In this document: in pieces, positions 6,960-16,039 of the stretch
How the letters are laid out: each line of letters opens with the position of its first letter
Position numbering within the stretch: the first letter of the stretch is position 1
DNA from: an uncultured Anaerolineae bacterium
GTDB taxonomy: Bacteria; Chloroflexota; Anaerolineae; Anaerolineales; Villigracilaceae
Assembly (NCBI GenBank): GCA_903854805.1
Contig: CAINXK010000139.1
Location: 1 to 16,039, forward strand
Direction of reading: 5' to 3'
DNA: 16,039 nucleotides
Position numbers and translations under genes: made by a program
Notes under the pieces: generated by a model
Told to the model about the DNA's origin: nothing
Seen by the model: only the letters and a program-made list of their open reading frames with translations
Databases searched by the model: none

Positions 6960-7814
6960 ATGCATCGCGAACGCGTTTCTGAAAATGTTTTTTGGTTCCA
7001 AAGCGAACTGTACGCACAGGTTACCGCTGGTGTTATCGCTGGACCCCAATGGGCTGTATTAATTGATACTCTTGCAACTCCTGAAGAAACTCTACTCATC
7101 CGCGAGTTCATTGAACATGAACTTAGCCTGCAGGTCCGCTACGTTATCAATACGCATTACCATGCAGATCATACCTGGGGAAATTGTTTCTTCCCTGGCG
7201 CAACGATCGTATCGCATTCATTATGCCGCGAGCTGATGCACGAGAGAGGTGTTCCATCACTGGAAATTGCAAAAAGACAAAACCCATCTTTGCGACAGGT
7301 AAAAATCGTCCTGCCGCATCTGACATTTGAAAACGGTGAGCTCAGTCTGCGTGTTGGCAAAAAAAACCTGATTCTCTCCCAAGCGCTTGGGCATAGCAGT
7401 GATAGCATTTCCGTGCTGGTGGAAGAAGATCGAATTTTATTTGCAGGTGACGCTTTCATGCCACTGCCCTATATTGTCGATGGCAATATTGATGAACTGG
7501 TTGCGTCGATTAAAAAAATTGGTCGCATGGGATTGGAAAACATCGTCCAGGGTCATGGTGAAATTGTCTTACGTGGAGAAATTGAGGCCGCGGTTAAAGA
7601 AAACCTGGCATATCTTTCAGCCATCCGCAAACATGTACGGATCGCCCTCAAACGCAAAGCCCCGCTCGATTATCTGGATGAAGTTGGGATTGAGGAGTGC
7701 AGCAAAAGCCGTGTCTATCTGGGTGGGCTGGCAGAATCGCTGCACCGGCACAATTTGCGCGCACTTTACCGGGCCTTGTTAGAAAACAAGGATAGCCTGG
7801 ACGCAGAAGAATAA
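6960..7814 (+). CDS. Metallo-beta-lactamase-fold hydrolase
   Basis: 284-residue soluble metal-dependent hydrolase. All metal ligands of the two-metal site are present: His66, His68, Asp70 and His71 in THYHADH, then His145 (ALGHSSDS), Asp164 (FAGDAF) and His199 (QGHGE). This spacing is that of the general glyoxalase-II/MBL superfamily rather than of the RNase or DNA-repair branches, whose extra domains are missing. The last 75 residues are predicted helical and charged, and may shape the substrate pocket. There is no signal peptide, so it acts in the cytoplasm and is not a secreted beta-lactamase. The ATG follows AAGGA at good spacing. It is likely transcribed alone from the promoter candidate at 6910 and ends at a strong terminator. 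The substrate is unknown. Confidence 0.9.
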   Translation: MHRERVSENVFWFQSELYAQVTAGVIAGPQWAVLIDTLATPEETLLIREFIEHELSLQVRYVINTHYHADHTWGNCFFPGATIVSHSLCRELMHERGVPSLEIAKRQNPSLRQVKIVLPHLTFENGELSLRVGKKNLILSQALGHSSDSISVLVEEDRILFAGDAFMPLPYIVDGNIDELVASIKKIGRMGLENIVQGHGEIVLRGEIEAAVKENLAYLSAIRKHVRIALKRKAPLDYLDEVGIEECSKSRVYLGGLAESLHRHNLRALYRALLENKDSLDAEE

Positions 7815-7859
7815 CTCTAGAATCAAAAACCGGCTTGAAGCCGGTTTTTGATTCTAGAG
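7815..7859. terminator. Perfect 45-bp inverted repeat, bidirectional terminator
   Basis: Two 22-base arms pair perfectly around one central base, in practice a small TTGAA loop. The GC-rich CCGGCTT core next to the loop is flanked by AAAAA on one side and TTTTT on the other, so either strand gives a GC stem followed by a U tract. It begins directly after the TAA of the hydrolase gene (7812-7814) and ends 4 nt before the stop of the convergent PlsY-like gene, so it can end both transcripts. Confidence 0.9.
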
Positions 7860-7863
7860 AATG

Positions 7864-8577
7864 CTATTCAACGTCATCCAGGGCATCGTTTGCATCGCGC
7901 AGATCTTTTTTCGCCTTGATCCGACCATGTAGACTGATAGAGACAACCCGCTCGGTACCATTGAACAATTTTTTAATGTTGGGTCTAAGCGCCCAGGTCA
8001 GGAGAGCGCCAGCAACCACGCCGTAGATCACATCCGACAAATTCGATCCTGGTACCCCCAGAACCAATCGTGTGCCAAAGACCAGGATGGAAAAAAATGC
8101 TACACTCAGCGTGGTAATCGAAGCATATCCCAGGCTAAAGAAAACCAGCGCACCCAGCGGCAAAATGATAAATACTGAAGGTGCCCACAAACCAATTGCG
8201 CCACCCAAAGCCGGAGCACCGCCGGCACCACCACGCAAACGCCTAAAACGGCCATTGTTATCAAATTCTGGCAAATAGAGTGAATAATTATGCCCCAATA
8301 TTGCGCCAATGGGTGCCATGGTGTGCACCCATTGGGTATCGGGACACAACCATCGAGCAAGCCAGACTGCCAGCACACCCTTCAAAATATCGGACAATGC
8401 TGTTAACAACCCGGCCCAGAACCCAGCGGCGCGCATGGCATTCGTGCCACCAGTGCGTCCACTTTCTACCTGACGAATATCCTTACCCGTTTTGAGTTTG
8501 ACAATGATCAAACCGGAAGGAATCGAACCAATTAGATAGCCCAACAAAACCACGCTTACATTAATTAAAATTTGCAT
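7864..8577 (-). CDS. plsY: Divergent PlsY-like glycerol-3-phosphate acyltransferase
   Basis: 237-residue integral membrane protein of the PlsY family, which moves an acyl group from acyl-phosphate to glycerol-3-phosphate in the first step of phospholipid synthesis. Motif 1 is SGRTGGTNAMR (39-49), retaining Ser39, Asn46 and Arg49 but replacing the usual Asn at the third place with Arg. Motif 2 starts as expected with GHNYSLYLPEF (95-105). About ten extra residues (DNNGRFRRL region) then precede RGGAG, where the family normally has KGGKG. Motif 3 (FFSLGYASI, about 146-154) is recognisable. Several hydrophobic helices match the fold, and the C-terminus carries a charged tail of about 35 residues. 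GGAGG lies 7 nt before the ATG. It is the last gene of a reverse operon. Its activity may differ from classical PlsY; a paralogue elsewhere could do the housekeeping job. Confidence 0.82.
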   Translation of the reverse strand: MQILINVSVVLLGYLIGSIPSGLIIVKLKTGKDIRQVESGRTGGTNAMRAAGFWAGLLTALSDILKGVLAVWLARWLCPDTQWVHTMAPIGAILGHNYSLYLPEFDNNGRFRRLRGGAGGAPALGGAIGLWAPSVFIILPLGALVFFSLGYASITTLSVAFFSILVFGTRLVLGVPGSNLSDVIYGVVAGALLTWALRPNIKKLFNGTERVVSISLHGRIKAKKDLRDANDALDDVE

Positions 8578-8629
8578 CCAGGCGCCTCCGAATTATCTTA
8601 AGAGCGGTAACACAAAAGTTGGCGCGAAG

Positions 8630-9040
8630 TTACAGATCCAACACGGCAAGCGATACCTCTGTCACCTGACCTGCCTCAATCCAAAACCCACGGGCCTGCC
8701 ATCGACGCCCTGCCTTCGACCAGATAATGTTAACGACAGGGTAAACGGCCTCTTTAATATCGGTCGCCGAAGGCACTGAAGGCCCTTTAGGGTGTGAATG
8801 GAAAATCGCCAGAATCTCCAAGCCTTCAGATTCGAGTTGTTCCATGGCTCTCAACTGAGCCTTGGGATCCATGGTAAAGCGCACCCGGCTCTCTGCCGCG
8901 TTTTTCACAGGCAGGACAACTTCTACCACTTGGTTTTTGCCGCCGAGTATTCCGCAGGCTTCAAGCGGTGCTTCATGATTGATATGTCGCTGCATTGTAA
9001 ACATATGTGAGCGATTCAAGCTTAGAGTATGTAAGTCCAT
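8630..9040 (-). CDS. JAMM/MPN-fold metalloprotease (Mov34/PAD-1 family)
   Basis: 136-residue single-domain zinc peptidase. The JAMM signature is complete: Glu27 in PLEACGIL, His81 and His83 in FHSHP, then Ser91 and Asp94 in SATD. In bacteria, stand-alone proteins of this kind typically cut after the C-terminal Gly-Gly of ubiquitin-like sulfur carriers such as ThiS, MoaD or CysO, in cysteine, thiamine or cofactor synthesis, or remove conjugated small proteins. No such carrier gene lies nearby, so the substrate is unknown. The ATG at 9038-9040 follows GAGGA on the reverse strand, and only 2 nt separate it from the stop of the upstream membrane-protein gene. The PlsY-like gene starts 52 nt downstream. 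The three genes form an operon by spacing. Confidence 0.88.
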   Translation of the reverse strand: MDLHTLSLNRSHMFTMQRHINHEAPLEACGILGGKNQVVEVVLPVKNAAESRVRFTMDPKAQLRAMEQLESEGLEILAIFHSHPKGPSVPSATDIKEAVYPVVNIIWSKAGRRWQARGFWIEAGQVTEVSLAVLDL

Positions 9041-9042
9041 TA

Positions 9043-9858
9043 TTATCCTCGTACCAGAATGGCGGCTATCCAGAAAACAGCCAACCCAATGAAAGCTTCA
9101 AAACCTGCCCGACGAAAAGAAATTTCTTCGTCCAAGTTTTGGGCAAGCTCCGTCAGGGCATAAAGTGGACCTAGTAAAGCCAATCCATATTGGATGGGTT
9201 CAAGCGGCCAATAATGCAACGATGCAGCTAATTCAGTCAATATCAACGCAATTCCGATCGCCCAGGCAAATTCCCATTTTCCTGTGCGCAGATGCAAAGC
9301 GCGCAGCACTACCATACCGGCGGCCGGAAACACGATCACAGCAACCAGGAACAGGCGCGCCACAGAAAAAGATAGGGTAGTCAACAAGATCAGGAACAAG
9401 GTGTAGGAAAGCGCTACCAGGCCCGCCGATGCGGCAGGATAACGAACATCCGAGGCATCAAGCGCAATATACTCTGCCAGAAAAACCAACAACAACAGTA
9501 CGCCACCAACCCCAAAACTCAACCACCAGGCCAGGCCAAAAGAAAGGTTGTAAAGCGGAATACCCAAAACAAAAGCAGTCAGAGCTGGTAGTATCCAATG
9601 CTGGAAAGTACTCTCAGCCTCAAAATGTGGATGCCCGCGCAATAGCCAATCCATCCCGGCGGCAGTCAATCCGCTCGCCATCAACGTAGCTGCCACATTT
9701 AGATTCAGCACAAGCGAAACTACAATCCCAAGGAAACTGAAGTTTAGTGCATAACCTTGGGTCTCAATCAAATGCGCCAGGGCATAGGCCAACAAGATGG
9801 CAGCAATCAACACGCTGAGACGGTTGCTATCAGGGAGATGACGATGTTCTTCGGCCAT
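9043..9858 (-). CDS. Multi-pass membrane protein of unknown function, 271 aa
   Basis: About eight hydrophobic helices are visible: roughly 15-32, 40-60, 88-104, 108-130, 145-162, 167-187, 196-212 and 225-240, with a last one near 252-269. The N-terminus is short and charged. A conserved-looking EEISFRRAGFEAF loop precedes the final helix. There is no transporter or enzyme signature that I can name; it resembles uncharacterised membrane families seen in Chloroflexota (low certainty). It is the first gene of the reverse operon and lies 2 nt before the JAMM gene. The ATG is preceded by TACAAT 6 nt upstream and no clear Shine-Dalgarno site, suggesting a leaderless transcript. Because a JAMM protease and a lipid acyltransferase follow, an envelope role is possible but unproven. 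Confidence 0.7.
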   Translation of the reverse strand: MAEEHRHLPDSNRLSVLIAAILLAYALAHLIETQGYALNFSFLGIVVSLVLNLNVAATLMASGLTAAGMDWLLRGHPHFEAESTFQHWILPALTAFVLGIPLYNLSFGLAWWLSFGVGGVLLLLVFLAEYIALDASDVRYPAASAGLVALSYTLFLILLTTLSFSVARLFLVAVIVFPAAGMVVLRALHLRTGKWEFAWAIGIALILTELAASLHYWPLEPIQYGLALLGPLYALTELAQNLDEEISFRRAGFEAFIGLAVFWIAAILVRG

Positions 9859-9864
9859 GCTTTC

Positions 9865-9870
9865 ATTGTA
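9865..9870 (-). promoter_or_regulatory. -10 element positioned for a leaderless start
   Basis: On the reverse strand TACAAT ends 6 nt before the ATG of the membrane-protein gene at 9858, which puts the expected transcription start on the A of the ATG. The -35 region is weak, as is usual for such promoters. No Shine-Dalgarno site is obvious for this gene. Confidence 0.4.
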
Positions 9871-10031
9871 CCTGCCACAATCAGAGTGTGGAAGGGCGTT
9901 TATATCAAAACAGACTGGGGCACAGGCAAATTGAATCAGTCAGTTCAACCCTTTGGCTTTTGAGGCTGAGCCCAACCGATATACACGTTAACACATAAGG
10001 CTTCCATTGGTGAGGCTAATAATCCTGCCTG

Positions 10032-10040
10032 TGGTAGAAT
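10032..10040 (+). promoter_or_regulatory. Extended -10 promoter for the forward membrane-protein gene
   Basis: TGGTAGAAT is an extended -10 element (TGn plus TAGAAT) ending 9 nt before the ATG at 10050. No good -35 lies upstream, which an extended -10 can tolerate. Transcription would start within a few bases of the ATG, giving a leaderless or nearly leaderless mRNA. Confidence 0.42.
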
Positions 10041-10049
10041 CGGAACACT

Positions 10050-11042
10050 ATGGAATCTCGAATACCTGAACTCCCACCGCTGCCGCCCCCACCGGGAGCG
10101 GTGACAGCGTTGGTTAATGGTTTTAACGCCATCGCTGGCAACGTGGCGGTCATTTTGTTTCCTGCCGCCCTGGATATATTTTTTTGGCTTGGCCCACGCA
10201 TCAAAGCGGATGCCTTACTGGCTCCTATTATTGAGGCCCTGCCAGACATCCAGGCGCAGGCCCCTGCCGAACAGGTTAAAATATTTTCGCAATTGATGAC
10301 TGATTTCCAGAACGGGCTAAACCTGTTTTCACTCGTTCGCACCTTTCCAATGGGTATCTTCAGCCTGATGAGCGCCAATATTTCAGCCAAGGCGCCTTAC
10401 GGAATGCGCCCAGCGTTGGATACATCGGGTTGGTTGGCAGCTTTTGGAATTATGATATTGCTAACTGTTTTAGGTTGGGTGGCTGGAAGCCTTTATTTCC
10501 GATCTGTTTCTCGGGTTGCGTTAAAATTACAAGAAGGGCCGGGTATTTTACGCAGTTTGTTGCATGGAATGCTGCTCTCGGTGGTGTGGATGTTGTTCTT
10601 CACCCTGGCAAATCTACCGATGCTGATCGTATTATGGGTAATGACACTCTTGAATACGTTACTGCGAACCATTTTGCTAATTATGCTATCGATCCCGGTT
10701 GCCTGGGTGCTGATGGCAATCTTTTATTCGTTCTACGGTGTTTTCGCCAAAAACCAAAACGCATTTGAATCAACACGCAGCAGTATTCGCATGTTGCGCT
10801 ACGGGCTGCCACCACTCGGCTGGTTTACCATGCTCACGATTCTTATCAGCCAGGGTATGGACTTGTTATGGCGGACTGCCCCAGCCGACTCATGGATGAT
10901 GGGTGTCGGCATTCTTGGTCATGCCTTTGTCTCAACCAGTCTGTTAGCCGCCAGTTTTATTTATTTTCGTGATCTTAACATCTGGATTGATGCTGCTCTG
11001 CAGTGGCTCAAAAAACAGAACAAATCAGTGGCGCAAGCCTGA
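10050..11042 (+). CDS. Multi-pass membrane protein of unknown function, 330 aa
   Basis: The N-terminus is proline-rich (PELPPLPPPPG, 6-16). Hydrophobic segments follow at about 31-49, 127-150, 172-198, 200-232 (probably two passes), 256-274 and 284-306. Residues 50-120 form a hydrophilic, probably extracytoplasmic or loop domain. The FAKNQNAFESTRSSIRMLRYG segment (split by the helix end near 232) resembles amphipathic loops in bacterial multi-pass proteins related to the membrane domain of glycerophosphodiester phosphodiesterases, but this is only a resemblance. I do not recognise the family. It lies 56 nt before gyrB on the same strand with no clear terminator in between, only a small hairpin, so the two may share a transcript. 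The divergent gene across 191 nt is also a multi-pass protein. Confidence 0.72.
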   Translation: MESRIPELPPLPPPPGAVTALVNGFNAIAGNVAVILFPAALDIFFWLGPRIKADALLAPIIEALPDIQAQAPAEQVKIFSQLMTDFQNGLNLFSLVRTFPMGIFSLMSANISAKAPYGMRPALDTSGWLAAFGIMILLTVLGWVAGSLYFRSVSRVALKLQEGPGILRSLLHGMLLSVVWMLFFTLANLPMLIVLWVMTLLNTLLRTILLIMLSIPVAWVLMAIFYSFYGVFAKNQNAFESTRSSIRMLRYGLPPLGWFTMLTILISQGMDLLWRTAPADSWMMGVGILGHAFVSTSLLAASFIYFRDLNIWIDAALQWLKKQNKSVAQA

Positions 11043-11050
11043 TATTATTA

Positions 11051-11073
11051 TGCGATTTGCAAAGCAAATCGTA
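11051..11073. repeat. Short hairpin between the membrane-protein gene and gyrB
   Basis: An 8-bp perfect stem (CGATTTGC/GCAAATCG) around an AAA loop, extendable to 10 bp through a G-U pair. No T run follows, so it is not a standard terminator. It lies just upstream of the gyrB ribosome-binding site and could affect gyrB expression or mRNA processing. Confidence 0.5.
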
Positions 11074-11074
11074 A

Positions 11075-13012
<1,938 letters not shown>

Positions 13013-13036
13013 TATAACCGGCCAGGGAGTCTCTCA

Positions 13037-16000
13037 ATGAATAATAATTCCAGGCCGATGGCCGAATGGTTAGATCGAATCAGCCAGTATATGGTGATTA
13101 TCTATCAGGCGATCGTTGTACTGGCAATGATTGCAATCCCATTTTGGGCATTTCGCTTTTTTCAACAACCTTTTATCGGGGTATTTGTTGAACATACGAT
13201 GCTCACGAATGGCGTTGGGCCAGATAGCAATTCGGTCAACTGGCCCATCTATGACCAGGGTTTGCGTTTTGGGTTTCAGTTGGTTTCTATTTCGACTCTG
13301 GATGCCAACAAAAACCCAATTCAAATAATCGAACCAAAACGATTTGGTCAGATCGAAAACCTGTTGAAGGACAGCAATCCGGGACAGTTAATATCAACCA
13401 CCTTCCGCAGTCCGCAGGGTAAGCTCCAAACTTATACAGTTCCATTAAATTGGTTTTCGTTCGCCGATCAACTACGCTTTTTTTATCTGCCGTATTTGGT
13501 AGGAATGGTTTACCTGACGGTCAGCCTGTGGATCTTTGGATTGCGCCGCTCAGAGAGCGCCGGTCGGGCTTTTTCGATTCTAGCAAGTTCGGTTGCACTG
13601 GTGGTTGGTGGCTTGCTGGATATTTACACCACAAATCATCTCACCTACCTGTGGGTTGCAGCAGTCCCAATGGTGGGCGCAGCGCTTATCCATCTTGGGC
13701 TGGTTTTTCCTCAGGAAGCCCGCATTGTTGTGCGCTATCCTTTCTTGCGTTGGGTGGTATATTTCTTTGCCCTGGGGTTAATACTGTTCCAATATTCATT
13801 TCTGTTCGATTTTCAGCGCCCCGCAGGTTACGCAATTAGCTGGACGTACAGCTATATCTTCGCAAGTATTGGCGCAATATTTTTCGTTGCAGCCTCGTTT
13901 TACCGACGTTACTGGTCACCATCGCCAGTGGTTCGCCAACAAGCGCGCACAATTCTGCTTGGCGCAATATTCGGATTTACCCCCATCACCGCCTGGCTAC
14001 TGCTTACGTCCTTCATGAGAATGAATTTCAATCCTTATGTTGGATTTCTACCCCTTGTAATTTTCCCGGCCACTACCGGGTACAGCATATTAAGATATCG
14101 CTTGCTGCGCACGGATTACCTGGTAAGTCGCGGCGTTCTTTATGCAGTATTGACGATATTATCCTTGGGCGGTTATATTTTGCTCGCCATGGGGCCAAGC
14201 TTTTTATTTGGAATCACGATTGGCCCCAATAATCCACTATTAATTGCTGTTACTGTTATTTTCACCGCCTTCATACTCAACTTTGTCTACGGTTGGATAC
14301 AGAGCAGGATCGATCGTGTTTTTTTTCGGGGCGAAAAGGCTCATCAAGATCGCCTGAAAATTTTTACGCGCGAATTAACAAGTGCGGTCGCTCTTCAGGA
14401 CATCCTGGGCATTTTACGCAAGCAAATTTCTCTCAGCTTGCTACCCAGTCAACTTCACATTTACATATACGATCCACTGAGCGATCAATACATTCCAACT
14501 CCGGATGATTCAGGCAAAGTCACCAGCGACATAGCGTTTAATATCAACAGCCCACTGCCAGAGGCGCTGCTCCGCGAAAAAATGCCGATCTTCATAAACA
14601 AAGATCGTATACCAGATTCTGTGCGCGCTGAAAGAGGCCGCCTGGCACTTCTGGGTGCCCAGTTATTTATTCCGATGCCTGGACGGGACAGGTTGGTTGG
14701 TTGGATTGCCCTGGGAGAGCGTCTTTCGGGAGAGAACTATGCCAGCCATGATATCTCTTTCCTTGAGGCCCTAAGCAGTCAATCGGCTGTAGCTCTGGAA
14801 CGCGCCCAAGTGGTTATAAATATGGAGCGCCGGGTTAATGAACTGAACGCACTCTCGCGCGTAGCACAAGGCATCAACATAACACTAAATTTCGACGATA
14901 CGCTTGAACTGATCTACGCTCAGACCACGCAGATCATCCCGAGTACCGACTTCCACCTGACCCTGTATCATAAAGCCGGACAACATGCTTATTATGCTTT
15001 TTGCCTGGAAGGGGAAGATAGAATTACCGCCAAAGAAAACCTGCCACTGCCGGCAAAGACCAGTCTCGATCAGGAAATTATTAGTTCACACCGCCCAATC
15101 CTTGCCCACGACTTTATCAGCCAATGCTTATCTTTAGGAGTAACGCCACCAAATAAAGGGATTTACGCCTGGTTAGGTGTGCCCCTAAACTCAGGCTCAG
15201 AGACGATCGGATCGTTGAGCCTTGCATCGCATGACCCGACGATCAGTTATACCCGTACACAGTTGGAATTACTTCAAGCCGTGGCTGACCAGGCCGCGGG
15301 CGCGATCGTTAAAACACGCTTGCTGCAAGAAACCGAACGCCGCGCCCAACAGCTTTCATCTCTGAACGAAATTACCCGTCAGCTAACCTCCACGCTTGAA
15401 CTCCAACCACTTTTGAAAAGCATTCTCGAAAGTGCTGTCAGTATCTTGAATACTGAAGCCGGAAGTTTATTTCTGGTTGATGAACAAACAGATGAACTAA
15501 TCTTCGAAGTGACAGTTGGTCCGGTGGCACAAAATCTGGTGGGCCAGCGCCTGCCGCCCGGAAGCGGTTTTGTAGGCAAAGCCGTAAACATCCGCCGCCC
15601 GGTTATCGTTAACAATGTAGCCGCCCACACCACCTGGAATCCTGCTACTGATAAACAGACCGGTTTCATCACTCGCGCGATTCTGGCTGTTCCTTTGGAG
15701 GTCAAAGGGCGGATTATCGGCGTGATTGAGATTATCAACAAAAAAGATGGCAATTTCTTTAGCGATGACGACCAAAACTTGCTGTCTGCATTTGCAGGGC
15801 AGGCAGCCGTGGCGATTGATAATGCCCGTTTATACACCCTGACCGACCAGGAATTAAGTGCCAGAGTGGAAGAGCTTTCGGTCATGCAGCGCATTGATCG
15901 CGAACTAAATGCCAGTCTGGAAGGTAACCGCGCCATGCGCATCACCCTAGAATGGGCCATGCGCCAGTCACAATGCGAAGCTGGTTTGATTGGCCTTATT

Positions 16001-16039
16001 GAAGAAAATGGGTTGCGCGTGATGGAGGACCAGGGTTAC
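13037..16039 (+). CDS. Large membrane sensor with multiple GAF domains, probably a histidine kinase (3' end outside window)
   Basis: The frame is open from the ATG at 13037 to the last base: 1001 codons without a stop. AGGGAG lies 7 nt before the start, and the gene begins 24 nt after gyrB. Domain order: a membrane helix at about 18-42; an extracytoplasmic segment at about 43-147 whose pattern could be PDZ-like; about nine more membrane helices between 148 and 419; then GAF domains at about 442-592, 602-762 and 772-932, and the beginning of a fourth from about 947. Short helical linkers (such as RRAQQLSSLNEITRQLTSTL) join the GAF units. GAF domains bind small ligands or sense redox state. The output domain is not in the window; a histidine kinase is the most likely given this architecture in Chloroflexota, but a diguanylate cyclase or PP2C phosphatase is possible. 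Confidence 0.85.
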   Translation, partial: MNNNSRPMAEWLDRISQYMVIIYQAIVVLAMIAIPFWAFRFFQQPFIGVFVEHTMLTNGVGPDSNSVNWPIYDQGLRFGFQLVSISTLDANKNPIQIIEPKRFGQIENLLKDSNPGQLISTTFRSPQGKLQTYTVPLNWFSFADQLRFFYLPYLVGMVYLTVSLWIFGLRRSESAGRAFSILASSVALVVGGLLDIYTTNHLTYLWVAAVPMVGAALIHLGLVFPQEARIVVRYPFLRWVVYFFALGLILFQYSFLFDFQRPAGYAISWTYSYIFASIGAIFFVAASFYRRYWSPSPVVRQQARTILLGAIFGFTPITAWLLLTSFMRMNFNPYVGFLPLVIFPATTGYSILRYRLLRTDYLVSRGVLYAVLTILSLGGYILLAMGPSFLFGITIGPNNPLLIAVTVIFTAFILNFVYGWIQSRIDRVFFRGEKAHQDRLKIFTRELTSAVALQDILGILRKQISLSLLPSQLHIYIYDPLSDQYIPTPDDSGKVTSDIAFNINSPLPEALLREKMPIFINKDRIPDSVRAERGRLALLGAQLFIPMPGRDRLVGWIALGERLSGENYASHDISFLEALSSQSAVALERAQVVINMERRVNELNALSRVAQGINITLNFDDTLELIYAQTTQIIPSTDFHLTLYHKAGQHAYYAFCLEGEDRITAKENLPLPAKTSLDQEIISSHRPILAHDFISQCLSLGVTPPNKGIYAWLGVPLNSGSETIGSLSLASHDPTISYTRTQLELLQAVADQAAGAIVKTRLLQETERRAQQLSSLNEITRQLTSTLELQPLLKSILESAVSILNTEAGSLFLVDEQTDELIFEVTVGPVAQNLVGQRLPPGSGFVGKAVNIRRPVIVNNVAAHTTWNPATDKQTGFITRAILAVPLEVKGRIIGVIEIINKKDGNFFSDDDQNLLSAFAGQAAVAIDNARLYTLTDQELSARVEELSVMQRIDRELNASLEGNRAMRITLEWAMRQSQCEAGLIGLIEENGLRVMEDQGY

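Noticed and set aside
15379..15960. A 193-codon reverse open frame near the right edge
   Set aside because: It is antisense to the GAF region of the large sensor, whose forward frame is open for 1001 codons with clear GAF pattern; the reverse translation is Ser/Arg-rich and featureless.

Overview
The window looks like chromosomal DNA from an uncultured member of the Chloroflexota, most likely class Anaerolineae. This is an inference from gene content, not a database result. The clues are secreted proteins with NBR1-type Ig-like domains behind Thr/Pro-rich linkers, a multi-GAF membrane sensor, a divergent PlsY-like acyltransferase, moderate base composition, and a mix of genes with good Shine-Dalgarno sites and genes with almost no leader. 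No mobile element, tRNA, rRNA or CRISPR array was found.

Left flank (1-1790): gene-poor. One small reverse-strand hypothetical gene (395-748) looks intact. The rest holds short or broken reading frames, the clearest being a reverse-strand remnant at 1255-1652 that reads as one protein only if two frameshifts are allowed.

Central forward unit (about 1799-6783): a good promoter (TTGACC, 17 nt, TACAAT) precedes lysine 2,3-aminomutase (kamA). It is followed, with gaps of 84, 51, 15 and 11 nt, by an exported NBR1-Ig-like protein, a paralogous lipoprotein, a triple zinc-ribbon membrane protein and an aldo/keto reductase. A metallo-beta-lactamase-fold hydrolase (6960-7814) follows behind its own promoter candidate. 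It ends at a perfect 45-bp inverted repeat that serves as a terminator for both convergent units.

Reverse unit (9858 to 7864): a multi-pass membrane protein, a JAMM/MPN-fold metalloprotease and a PlsY-like acyltransferase with altered motifs are arranged as an operon. A 191-nt divergent intergenic region separates it from the next unit.

Right forward unit (10050 to the window edge): a multi-pass membrane protein, DNA gyrase subunit B (gyrB) and, 24 nt after gyrB, a very large membrane sensor. The sensor has about ten membrane segments, three complete GAF domains and the start of a fourth; its reading frame is open through the last base, so the output domain lies outside the window.

I see no clear new defence or mobile system. 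The points most worth a second look are the divergent PlsY with an insertion in its glycine-rich loop, the paired NBR1-Ig proteins next to a zinc-ribbon membrane protein in the kamA unit, the apparently leaderless starts (including a 21-codon frame at the kamA transcription start), and the decayed gene on the left.
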